16,738 nt of DNA from Alloprevotella sp. (GCA_017477205.1 JAFUXE010000041.1:1-16738), one strand, 5' to 3'. Counted from the stretch's first letter, positions 1 to 5,818 are shown. Numbers and translations are program-made. The notes: generated from the letters alone by a model not told the origin.

Positions 1-30
1 AGTAGATTTCTACTATATTTGCAGTGTTCA

Positions 31-100
31 TAGGAGTGATGAGTTTGTTTGTAAGTATTTGTTTATCACATGTAAAGTTACAAATAAATTCTCACTCCTA
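31..100. repeat. Long imperfect inverted repeat
   Basis: The arm at 31-54 (beginning TAGGAGTGA, ending TTTGTAA) is matched by the reverse complement of 78-100 (beginning TTACAAATAAATT, ending CACTCCTA), with one indel and a few mismatches. The 23-base loop is AT-rich. Such a stem could be the end of a mobile element, a transcript hairpin or a protein site. No transposase gene is visible in the window and the left side is cut off, so the nature of the element is unknown. Confidence 0.5.
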
Positions 101-165
101 CAACTTTTTCAACAACTTTCTTACACCGAACTCACGTTAAAAATAAAAAAGTTGGATTTAATAAC

Positions 166-185
166 AATGGTTCGATTAAACCATT
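166..185. repeat. Short hairpin AATGGTT/AACCATT
   Basis: AATGGTT (166-172) and AACCATT (179-185) form a perfect 7-bp stem with a 6-base loop. On the minus strand it is followed some 15 bases later by a T-rich run (around 145-152), so it might contribute to ending a minus-strand transcript, but the T run is too far for a classical intrinsic terminator. Confidence 0.3.
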
Positions 186-204
186 TACTATAGGGTAAAA
201 TAAA

Positions 205-325
205 AGCCACAGGCACATCGCTTGCGACATTCGCTTATCAATGACGAAGCCTGCTGACAGGAGCAGGCTTCTATTACCGTTTTAGAGTACATTTTGCAGG
301 GACATTGCCTGCAAGGGCACTTTTA
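205..325 (-). ncRNA. Candidate small structured RNA downstream of the abi gene
   Basis: No convincing reading frame occupies 1-369. A good Bacteroidota promoter on the minus strand (332-359) lies after the abi stop codon and points away from abi. The transcript it predicts would begin near 325 and contain two clear hairpins: TTGCAGG/CCTGCAA (294-300 with 308-314) and the 10-bp perfect stem GAAGCCTGCT/AGCAGGCTTC (246-255 with 262-271, 6-base loop). The 3' end is undefined; I stop it near 205 after a GCC-ACA-GGC mini-stem followed by T-rich sequence. From memory, AbiF-type HEPN proteins have been reported with conserved neighbouring noncoding RNAs, which makes the position meaningful. Alternatives are a plain abi 3' UTR or the end of a mobile element. 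Confidence 0.3.
246..271. terminator. Perfect 10-bp hairpin, possible terminator
   Basis: GAAGCCTGCT (246-255), loop GACAGG, AGCAGGCTTC (262-271). It lies about 100 bp beyond the abi stop. Neither side has an immediate T tract (plus-strand side reads CTATTACCGTTTT), so it may be a structural hairpin of an RNA rather than a true terminator. Confidence 0.4.
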
Positions 326-331
326 ACGATG

Positions 332-359
332 CAAAGTTACGGTATTTTTCTAATACCAA
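332..359 (-). promoter_or_regulatory. Bacteroidota-type promoter reading away from abi
   Basis: Read on the minus strand: TTG at 359-357, a 17-base spacer, then TAACTTTG at 339-332, matching the -33 TTG / -7 TAnnTTTG pattern of Bacteroidota housekeeping promoters. The spacer contains a 6-bp dyad, GGTATT (341-346) and AATACC (352-357), which could be a regulator site. It lies just after the abi stop codon and would drive transcription toward position 1. Confidence 0.45.
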
Positions 360-369
360 CTACTTTTTC

Positions 370-1251
370 TCAAGAAAATTTTAATCCCGAACAATTTTCT
401 ATCACTTTCCGCAGGTTTTCGGGATAGTTTTCATGCCGGAGCAGTTCATCTATTTGCGTGTCTAATTCCGCTTGGCGGTTGCGCGATACGCAACCGAGCA
501 AATAGCGTAGCACGGAGATGATACCGCTAAGGTCGTGGTTGTGTTCTACCTCACAACCCGCTGGACCTTTTGCTATGGCGAACGATGTGCGAATGTCGTA
601 GGCAACAGCATTATGCGCGCAGACATTACGGATAGTTCTCGCCGTTTCAAGATAGTTCTCAAATGTTTTTATGGACTTGAAACCGTAATACTTTGCTATG
701 GCAAGTTTCAATTTCTTATCCTTCAAGTGTCGGTATAGCCGGATTACCGCGCCGAACGTCATAAACTCCACGGTCTTCCACGCGGGAGCATACTTATCGT
801 TGATGTGGTTCTTGTGGTGGTGCTTGATGGGGACAATCGCGCGGAAATTTTCGTTATAAATTAGCTTATCGAACTGTAGGATAAAAGTCTGCGTGACGGC
901 TTCGGGGTGAACAAACCACGTCGGTTTATTTTTATAGTGATTGGAAACCTTGTATGTCAGATAGGTGCGGAAGTTGATTTCAAAGCGATATATATACTTG
1001 GCAAGCAGGTTGCGCACATCCACGTCGAAGTAATACAGCTTGATAATGTCGTCAAATTCCGTTCCCTCCTTATACTCGTGGGTTCTCTTTTCCCACTTGG
1101 GATATGATTTCTCAAACGGGAAACTGTAAAAGCCAAGACGATAATAACCTATGTCGAGCAAGTTTTCCTTAGCTTTTTCTATATCAGATATGTGCATTCC
1201 TCGTTGCTGGAGAAGTGTTATTTGTTCTTCTATATTTTTCGCTTGTTTCAT
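370..1251 (-). CDS. Abi_2 (AbiD/AbiF-like) HEPN protein
   Basis: A 293-residue protein of the Abi_2 family (AbiD/AbiF), a group of abortive-infection proteins thought to be HEPN-fold ribonucleases or RNA binders acting in the cytoplasm. Family landmarks, in order: an IGYYRL block (about 34-39), a D-x-x-x-R...E...R helix segment (about 76-95), a W-x-x-x-E-F-M-T-F-G block (about 158-167), and the HEPN motif R-N-V-C-A-H (R208 to H213). I chose the ATG at 1251. The longer frame to 1272 needs a TTG start inside the probable -7 promoter element TAATTTTG (1277-1270), which is unlikely. The gene is more AT-rich than the serine and nqr operons, consistent with transfer. It stands alone apart from the structured noncoding stretch at 200-360. 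Family assignment is firm; anti-phage function is inferred from the family. Confidence 0.88.
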   Translation of the reverse strand: MKQAKNIEEQITLLQQRGMHISDIEKAKENLLDIGYYRLGFYSFPFEKSYPKWEKRTHEYKEGTEFDDIIKLYYFDVDVRNLLAKYIYRFEINFRTYLTYKVSNHYKNKPTWFVHPEAVTQTFILQFDKLIYNENFRAIVPIKHHHKNHINDKYAPAWKTVEFMTFGAVIRLYRHLKDKKLKLAIAKYYGFKSIKTFENYLETARTIRNVCAHNAVAYDIRTSFAIAKGPAGCEVEHNHDLSGIISVLRYLLGCVSRNRQAELDTQIDELLRHENYPENLRKVIENCSGLKFS

Positions 1252-1269
1252 AAAATTTCTAATTTGCTG

Positions 1270-1277
1270 CAAAATTA
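1270..1277 (-). promoter_or_regulatory. Probable -7 element of the abi promoter
   Basis: TAATTTTG on the minus strand, followed by C, fits TAnnTTTG and sits 18 bases upstream of the ATG at 1251, giving a very short 5' leader. No clear TTG at the right distance upstream was found. A GGGA/TCCC dyad (1289-1292 with 1303-1306) lies just upstream. Confidence 0.4.
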
Positions 1278-1311
1278 CGAAATACCGAGGGAAATTATAT
1301 TATCCCTTTTA

Positions 1312-1370
1312 TTTGGGCGTTATGGCAAGCCGTCAGGCTTTCGTACATCAAGCCTAAGGTCTCGCCCAAA
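1312..1370. repeat. REP-like nested palindrome
   Basis: Outer arms TTTGGGCG (1312-1319) and CGCCCAAA (1363-1370) enclose an inner stem AGGCTT (1335-1340) / AAGCCT (1350-1355). The following bases to about 1457 are GC-rich with further small dyads (CTCGCGAG; CAGCC/GGCTG) and contrast with the AT-rich flanks. This looks like an intergenic repeat of the REP type or the end of a decayed insertion between abi and the HTH gene. I see no protein in it: the overlapping open frames on the plus strand have no family features. Confidence 0.45.
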
Positions 1371-1467
1371 GGCTTCATCTCGCGAGCCACTTGCCCGTAG
1401 TCAGCCCGGCGCGCGAAGTGCGGCGAAGGCTGGGACGGACGAAGAAAGTGACAAGTAATCCTTAAGA

Positions 1468-1500
1468 TTTAAACATATTAAGTATTATTTTCTTTCAAAC
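1468..1500. repeat. 33-bp direct repeat, copy at the 3' end of the HTH gene
   Basis: Matches 1933-1965 at 31 of 33 positions (the only difference is AA versus GT at positions 13-14 of the repeat). On the minus strand this copy contains the last codon and TGA stop of the HTH gene, then repeats that gene's leader and its first codons, ATG TTT AAA, but continues TCT TAA, so it is a dead start. Confidence 0.85.
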
Positions 1501-1941
1501 TTTAGACAGGCCCGTGCGTTTGGCTAGCTGTTCGCGGAGCAGGCTGATGAGCGCGTCCTTGGCGTCCAGTTCGCGTTTGAGGGATGCGATGGTTTCATCC
1601 TTGGCGGCGAGAACAGCGTTAATCAGACTGTTTGTGGTGGGCGTATCTCCGCCAGAAGAATCGGTGGGCGCGTCAGAGCTTGAGGGCTGTAGGTCGGCAA
1701 CAAGCATCGTGTCGCTCCCGCCACGGAGCCATTCAGGATTAAAGACGTTGCCGAAGGCGTTATTGATTTTTCGCAAGGTTTCCTGTTTAACTTTCTTGAC
1801 CTTGCCGTCCAGCGCACGGGAGATGGTCATTACGTTTACACCTGCACGTCTGGCTACGTCTGACTGATTGTGGGCTTCGGTGTTGGCATAAATCCAATCG
1901 AGCATCTGCTTAAAAATCTCGTTTTCTTTTGCTTTAAACAT
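1495..1941 (-). CDS. Small HTH (XRE/lambda-repressor-like) protein with coiled-coil tail
   Basis: 148 residues. An N-terminal helix-turn-helix of the lambda-repressor/XRE type is seen around residues 9-75, with the recognition section QSDVARRAGVNVMTISRAL (26-44) and the NPEWLRGG segment (68-75) that typically ends this domain in Bacteroidota proteins. Residues 80-104 are a Ser/Thr/Asp/Pro-rich linker, and 105-142 form a probable coiled coil (leucines and isoleucines at heptad-like spacing), likely for oligomerisation. It probably binds DNA, perhaps its own leader. It is flanked exactly by two 33-bp direct repeats, one covering its start, the other its stop. Target genes are unknown. Confidence 0.75.
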   Translation of the reverse strand: MFKAKENEIFKQMLDWIYANTEAHNQSDVARRAGVNVMTISRALDGKVKKVKQETLRKINNAFGNVFNPEWLRGGSDTMLVADLQPSSSDAPTDSSGGDTPTTNSLINAVLAAKDETIASLKRELDAKDALISLLREQLAKRTGLSKV

Positions 1942-1965
1942 ATTGTGTATTATTTTCTTTCAAAC
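1933..1965. repeat. 33-bp direct repeat, copy at the start of the HTH gene
   Basis: Second copy of the repeat at 1468-1500. On the minus strand it runs from GTTTGAAAG through the leader to ATG TTT AAA, the first three codons of the HTH gene. It also begins with GTT TGA, the way the HTH gene ends, suggesting that the unit was once part of a tandem array of paralogues. Confidence 0.85.
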
Positions 1966-2011
1966 CTGTGGGTCGTATTTTGCTGAGAGTCAAAATCCTC
2001 AGGTGATTTTC

Positions 2012-2140
2012 TTAAATAAAATCAATGAAATCTATGGCTTTTAAGGCATCTTCAGGCGCTTTTTTACTCTTTTTAGTCCCCAATAGTGGTAACAGCGCGC
2101 TTGGTGCTTGTCGGGGACAAAGATAATACTTATTTGGCAT
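2012..2140 (-). CDS. Possible 42-aa small protein upstream of the HTH gene
   Basis: An ATG at 2140 opens a frame of 42 codons on the minus strand, beginning MPNKYYLCPRQAPSALLP and ending ALKAIDFIDFI, with a basic centre (KKSKK). It lies 70 bases upstream of the HTH gene on the same strand, so the two could be co-transcribed. The region also contains an inverted repeat, GTCCCC (2076-2081) / GGGGAC (2113-2118), and a promoter-like TATCTTTG (around 2126-2119, minus), so an alternative reading is a leader or RNA element for the HTH gene. I do not recognise a family. Too short to judge by coding statistics here. Confidence 0.3.
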   Translation of the reverse strand: MPNKYYLCPRQAPSALLPLLGTKKSKKAPEDALKAIDFIDFI

Positions 2141-2194
2141 TTCTGCGGAATTATATCCAATATTTCCTCTTTATAGTTCGCGGCATTTTTCTAA

Positions 2195-2231
2195 AAAGAA
2201 CGCACAGGGTTTTGTGCCCTGTGCGTTCTTT
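2195..2231 (-). terminator. Intrinsic terminator of the serC-serA-DUF1015 operon
   Basis: AAAGAACGCACAGGG (2195-2209) and CCCTGTGCGTTCTTT (2217-2231) form a perfect 15-bp stem with a 7-base loop. On the minus strand it begins 14 bases after the DUF1015 stop codon and runs into a T stretch. On the plus strand it has no gene to terminate. Confidence 0.9.
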
Positions 2232-2245
2232 AGAGTAATGATAGA

Positions 2246-3490
2246 TCAGCTGAGCTTGTGGATGACGAGACCGCTGCGAAGCTTGGGCTCGAACCACGTG
2301 GCTTTGGGCGGCATGATCTTTCCGCTGTCGGCGATGTTCATGATTTGCTGCATCGTGACGGGATAGAGGGCGAGGGCCATCTTCATCTCGCCGCTGTCGA
2401 CGCGACGCTTCAGCTCGCCGAGGCCGCGCAGGCCGCCAACGAAGTCGATGCGCTTGTCGGAACGCAGGTCCTTGATGCCGAGCAGCTCGTCCAGGATGAG
2501 GCGTGAGCTGATGTCCACGTCCAGGACGCCGATGGGGTCGGCCTCGTCGTAGGTGCCGGGGCGAGCCGTGAGGCTGTACCAGCGTCCTTCGAGGTAGAGG
2601 GAGAATTCGTGGGCGTGCTGCGGGCGGTATTCCTCCGTGCCTTTGTCGGAGACGACGAAGTTCTTCTCCAACGCGGCGAGGAACTCGGCGGGCGTGCGTC
2701 CGTTGAGGTCGCGGACGACGCGGTTGTAGTCCAGGATAGTGAGCTGCTGCTCGGGGAAGCATACGGCCATGTAGAAGTTGTACTCCTCGTCGCCGGTGTT
2801 GGCGGGATTGGCCTTTGCCTTCTCGGCGCCGACAAGTGCGGCGGCTGCGCTGCGGTGGTGTCCGTCGGCGATGTACATGGCGTCCATCTTCTCGAACTCG
2901 CGCGTGATGGTTTCCACGTCAGCGCGGTCGGAGATGACCCAGAACTTGTGACCGAAGCCGTCGATGGGCGCGATGAAGTCGTACTCGGGCTCTGTGGCTG
3001 CATACTTCTCGATGAGGGCGGACAGCATGGGGCGGTCCTTGTAGGCGAGGAACACGGGCTCGATATTCGCGTTGGTGTTGCGGACGTGCTTCATGCGGTC
3101 TTCTTCCTTGTCGCGGCGCGTGAGCTCGTGCTTCTTGATGCGGCTCTGCATGTAGTCGTCGGTGTGGCAGCAGACGACAAGGCCGTACTGCGTCTTGCCG
3201 TTCATGGTCTGGGCGTAGAGGTAGTAGTTCTCCTCCTTGTCCTGCACAAGCCAACCCTTCTCCTGGAACATGCGGAACTGCTCGGCTCCGCTCTCATAGA
3301 CGCGCGGGTCGTATTCACTGGTTCCTTCGGGGAAGTTAATCTCGGGCTTGATGATGTGGTAGAGGCTCTTCTCGTTGTCGCCGGCTTCGGCGCGTGCCTC
3401 TTCGCTTTCGAGGACGTCGTAGGGACGGCTTTCTACTTGCTCAACTAAGTCTTTGGGGGGACGTACCCCACGGAATGGTTTGATTCTCAT
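2246..3490 (-). CDS. DUF1015 family protein, third gene of the serine operon
   Basis: 414 residues, the usual size for DUF1015 (COG4198). Visible family blocks: RPYDVL near the N-terminus (22-27), KKHELTRRDKEEDR (119-132), and ADGHHRSAAA (208-217). The DGHHR block resembles the phosphate-binding motif of the ParB/Srx fold, shared with SerK-type free-serine kinases. It is encoded in the same direction 50 bp after serA, with only a hairpin between them, so it is probably co-transcribed with serC and serA. A role on serine or phosphoserine is therefore an inference from motif and context; the reaction is not known to me. Cytoplasmic; no signal peptide or membrane segment. Confidence 0.85.
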   Translation of the reverse strand: MRIKPFRGVRPPKDLVEQVESRPYDVLESEEARAEAGDNEKSLYHIIKPEINFPEGTSEYDPRVYESGAEQFRMFQEKGWLVQDKEENYYLYAQTMNGKTQYGLVVCCHTDDYMQSRIKKHELTRRDKEEDRMKHVRNTNANIEPVFLAYKDRPMLSALIEKYAATEPEYDFIAPIDGFGHKFWVISDRADVETITREFEKMDAMYIADGHHRSAAAALVGAEKAKANPANTGDEEYNFYMAVCFPEQQLTILDYNRVVRDLNGRTPAEFLAALEKNFVVSDKGTEEYRPQHAHEFSLYLEGRWYSLTARPGTYDEADPIGVLDVDISSRLILDELLGIKDLRSDKRIDFVGGLRGLGELKRRVDSGEMKMALALYPVTMQQIMNIADSGKIMPPKATWFEPKLRSGLVIHKLS

Positions 3491-3500
3491 AATAACAGCC

Positions 3501-3534
3501 CCACCCCGACCCTCCCCAAGAGGGAGGGAGGTGG
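3501..3534. repeat. REP-like hairpin between serA and the DUF1015 gene
   Basis: Nested stem: CCACC (3501-3505) with GGTGG (3530-3534), and CCCTCCC (3510-3516) with GGGAGGG (3522-3528). C/G-rich hairpins of this style recur between genes in many bacterial genomes. Here it would sit in the polycistronic mRNA and could reduce or stabilise expression of the downstream gene. No T tract follows on the minus strand, so it is not a classical terminator. Confidence 0.55.
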
Positions 3535-3540
3535 AATCGT

Positions 3541-4461
3541 TTATTTATTAACTTGAAACTTCGTTATGCCGTCCTTGAAGAAGCCGACGATCTGGTTGGC
3601 GGCGGCGAGGCCGGCGTTGATGTTGGCTTCGGCAGTCTGAGCGCCCATCTTCTTCGGCGTTGCGAAGTAGCGGTCGCCGAGTTTCTGGACGGCTTCGTCG
3701 TGGGCAGCGAGCTGGAGGTCGCTGAGGTAGCGGAGGTCTTCGCGTTCCTGAAGCGTCTGGATGAGTTCGGGCTCGTTGATGACGTCCTGACGAGCTGTGT
3801 TCACGAGGATGCCGCCCTTCGGCATGGAGCCGATGAGGGCTGCGTTGATGCTCTGGCGCGTTTCGGGCGTGCTGGGGATGTGGAGGCTGACGACGTCGCT
3901 CTTGGCGAAGAGCTCTGCCTGCGTCTGCACCTGCTCAACGCCTTTCTGCGTGAAGACGTCGGCGGGGATGAAGGCGTCGTAGGCGCATACTTCCATGCCG
4001 AAGCCCTTGGCGATGCGGGCCACGTTCTGCGGCACGTTGCCGAAGGCGAGGAGGCCGAGGCGCTTGCCCTTGAGCTCCGTGCCGGCCTTGCCGTTGAAGC
4101 GGTTGCGGACGGCGAAGAGGAGCATGCCGAAGACGAGTTCGGCAACGGCGTTGGCGTTCTGTCCGGGCGTGTTCATGACGACGATGCCGCGTTGCTTGGC
4201 AGCTTCGCAGTCTACGTTGTCGAAACCTGCGCCAGCACGCACGACAATCTTCAGTTCGGGCGCGGCGTCCATCACCTCGCCGTCGATTTTGTCGCTGCGG
4301 ATGATGAGGGCGTTGGCATCCTTGACGGCTTCCAGCAGTTCTGCCTTTGAAGCATATTTCTCAAGCAGGGCAAGTTCGTACCCTGCACCTTCCACGATTT
4401 CGCGAATGCCGTTGACGGCAGCTGCGGCGAAAGGCTTTTCGGTTGCTACTAATACTTTCAT
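3541..4461 (-). CDS. serA: D-3-phosphoglycerate dehydrogenase, Bacteroidota-type
   Basis: 306 residues, a short SerA without the C-terminal ACT/regulatory domain. It should oxidise 3-phosphoglycerate to 3-phosphohydroxypyruvate with NAD, the first committed step of serine synthesis. The 2-hydroxyacid dehydrogenase fold is clear: VVRAGAGFDNVD (73-84), NTPGQNANAVAEL (97-109), LKGKRLGLL (130-138), VSLHIPST (191-198), NTARQDVINE (221-230, R224 the expected substrate arginine). Odd points: the Rossmann glycine motif GxGxxG reads A-F-G-N-V-P (139-144), and the usual catalytic TPH reads TPK (268-270). I recall the same variant in other Bacteroidota SerA proteins. I chose the ATG at 4461, 4 bases after the serC stop, because the alternative at 4482 overlaps serC and adds seven non-family residues. 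Confidence 0.9.
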   Translation of the reverse strand: MKVLVATEKPFAAAAVNGIREIVEGAGYELALLEKYASKAELLEAVKDANALIIRSDKIDGEVMDAAPELKIVVRAGAGFDNVDCEAAKQRGIVVMNTPGQNANAVAELVFGMLLFAVRNRFNGKAGTELKGKRLGLLAFGNVPQNVARIAKGFGMEVCAYDAFIPADVFTQKGVEQVQTQAELFAKSDVVSLHIPSTPETRQSINAALIGSMPKGGILVNTARQDVINEPELIQTLQEREDLRYLSDLQLAAHDEAVQKLGDRYFATPKKMGAQTAEANINAGLAAANQIVGFFKDGITKFQVNK

Positions 4462-4465
4462 GGCT

Positions 4466-5578
4466 TTAATGCTTTGCTTCAAATTCCTTCATGCATGCAA
4501 CGAGAGCCTCTACGTCTTCTACCTTGCAGGCGTTGTAGAGGGAGGCGCGGAAGCCGCCCACGGAGCGGTGGCCCTTGATGCCTACCATGCCGCGTTCCTT
4601 GGCAAATTCCATGAATTCGTTCTGCAGTTCCTCGTATCCGGGAGCCATCACCCAGCAGTGGTTCATGATGGAACGGTCCTCGGCGTTGGTGACGGTGCCC
4701 ACGAACAGGCGGTTGCGGTCGATTTCCTCATAGAGCATGCTGGACTTCTGGAGGTTAATCTTGTTCATTGCCTCAAGTCCGCCTACGGTTTCCTTGATCC
4801 AGCGGAGCGTCTCGTGCATCACGAAGATGGGCAGCACGGGAGGCGTGTTGAACATGGAGATGTTGCGTGCCTCTTCGGCTGCGTGCGTGCGGTAGTCAAC
4901 CATCGTGGGGAGCGGGTTCATGTAGGCGCGGTCGCCAATCTGGCCGAGGATGTCCTTGCGGACGATGACGAAGGTAACGCCGGCGGGGCCTACGTTCTTC
5001 TGCGCGCCGCCGTAGATGAGGCCGTACTTGGTGACGTCAACGGGACGGCTCATGATGTCCGACGACATGTCGGCCACGAGCATCACGCCGTTGCACTCCT
5101 CAGCCGTGAAGTCGCGGCGAATCTCCGTGCCGTAGATGGTGTTGTTCGTCGTGATGTGGAAGTAGTCGGCATCAGCGGGAACCTGCCATCCTTTTGGGAT
5201 GTAGCTGTAGGTCTTGTCCTCGGAGGAGGCAACGATGGCCGTCTCGCCGAAATTCTTGGCTTCCTTCGCAGCCTTCTTGGCCCAGACGCCCGTCTGCAGG
5301 TAGGCGGCCTTCTTCTTCATCAGGTTGGCGGGCAGCATGAAGAACTGCGTGCTGGCGCCGCCGCCGAGGAAGAGCACTTCGTAGGTGTCGGGGATGCCGA
5401 GGAGGTCGCGCCAGAGCTGGCGGGTTTCTGCCATGAGGCGTTCCCATCCGGGTGTGCGGTGTGAGATTTCCATGAGGCCGATGCCCGTGTTGTCGAAGTC
5501 GCGGATGGCGTTGATGGTGGACTCTACGGCCTCCTTCGGAAGCACGCAGGGACCTGCGTTGAAATTGTACTTTTTCAT
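4466..5578 (-). CDS. serC: Phosphoserine aminotransferase
   Basis: 370 residues, full length for the family. It converts 3-phosphohydroxypyruvate and glutamate to phosphoserine and 2-oxoglutarate using PLP (it can also act in pyridoxine synthesis). Seen: N-terminal YNFNAGPCVLP (4-14), ISHRTP (38-43), GGGASTQF (72-79) that holds the cofactor phosphate, and YGGAQKNVGPAG (189-200) with K194 the expected PLP lysine; C-terminal HRSVGGFRASLYNA. First gene of the operon with serA and the DUF1015 gene; the stop is 4 bases before the serA start. Confidence 0.97.
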   Translation of the reverse strand: MKKYNFNAGPCVLPKEAVESTINAIRDFDNTGIGLMEISHRTPGWERLMAETRQLWRDLLGIPDTYEVLFLGGGASTQFFMLPANLMKKKAAYLQTGVWAKKAAKEAKNFGETAIVASSEDKTYSYIPKGWQVPADADYFHITTNNTIYGTEIRRDFTAEECNGVMLVADMSSDIMSRPVDVTKYGLIYGGAQKNVGPAGVTFVIVRKDILGQIGDRAYMNPLPTMVDYRTHAAEEARNISMFNTPPVLPIFVMHETLRWIKETVGGLEAMNKINLQKSSMLYEEIDRNRLFVGTVTNAEDRSIMNHCWVMAPGYEELQNEFMEFAKERGMVGIKGHRSVGGFRASLYNACKVEDVEALVACMKEFEAKH

Positions 5579-5621
5579 GTGATTTGTTGTATAAATTATT
5601 TAATAGTGTGTTTCACGGGAG

Positions 5622-5629
5622 CAAAGATA
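5622..5629 (-). promoter_or_regulatory. -7 element of the serC operon promoter
   Basis: TATCTTTG followed by C on the minus strand, a good TAnnTTTG match 43 bases upstream of the serC ATG. A TTTTG lies only about 14 bases further upstream, shorter than the usual spacing, so the -33 element is uncertain. The 21-bp repeats at 5653-5694 lie just upstream. Confidence 0.55.
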
Positions 5630-5652
5630 TTGAAAACATTTTTCAAAACCAA

Positions 5653-5703
5653 GCGTTTCCCGAAAATCTCCCCGCTTTCCTCGAAAATCTTTTGGGGAAA
5701 CGC
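5653..5703. repeat. 21-bp imperfect direct repeat (x2) closed by an inverted repeat
   Basis: Two units spaced exactly 21 bp begin at 5653 (GCGTTTCCCGAAAATCT) and 5674 (GCTTTCCTCGAAAATCT), 14 of 17 positions identical. The first nine bases, GCGTTTCCC (5653-5661), are also the inverted complement of GGGAAACGC (5695-5703). Sited just upstream of the serC promoter on the minus strand, so possibly a regulator site; no protein frame is credible here. Confidence 0.55.
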
Positions 5704-5730
5704 CCGGTGCGATGCCTTCCCGTCCGTCGC

Positions 5731-5818
5731 CCACGGCGGTGGTTTCTAAAAACCACGGTCGTGGTTTCTTCATTTCACCGCGGTGGTTTTTTCGTCCCAC
5801 GCTTGTGGTTTATGAATG
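5731..5818. repeat. 22-bp tandem array (x4) with palindromic cores
   Basis: Four units begin at 5731, 5753, 5775 and 5797, an exact 22-bp period. Each starts with a 12-bp near-palindrome: CCACGGCGGTGG, CCACGGTCGTGG, TCACCGCGGTGG, CCACGCTTGTGG. A T-rich 10-bp spacer beginning TTT follows each core. Two helical turns per unit put all cores on one DNA face, as in operator arrays for cooperative binding. The last unit contains the TTG (5803-5805) of the promoter for the HU fusion gene. Together with the 21-bp pair this fills most of the 5579-5948 gap; the remainder is the 5' leader of the HU gene. Confidence 0.8.

Noticed and set aside
1..30. AGTAGATTTCTACTATATTTGCAG at the window start (shown here in words: resembles the 3' part of a Cas12a CRISPR repeat)
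   Set aside because: The Cas12a repeat needs TCTAC paired with a following GTAGA; here the second arm reads GCAGT. There is no second copy of the repeat and no cas gene in view. Only a small AGTAGA/TCTACT palindrome is real.
1192..1458. 88-codon plus-strand frame over the abi start and the REP-like repeat
   Set aside because: It overlaps the abi 5' end and a palindromic repeat, has no plausible domain and no promoter in that direction.
4462..4482. serA start at 4482 overlapping serC
   Set aside because: The extra residues MKQSIKA are not family-like, and the internal ATG at 4461 starts the conserved MKVLVATEKPF.
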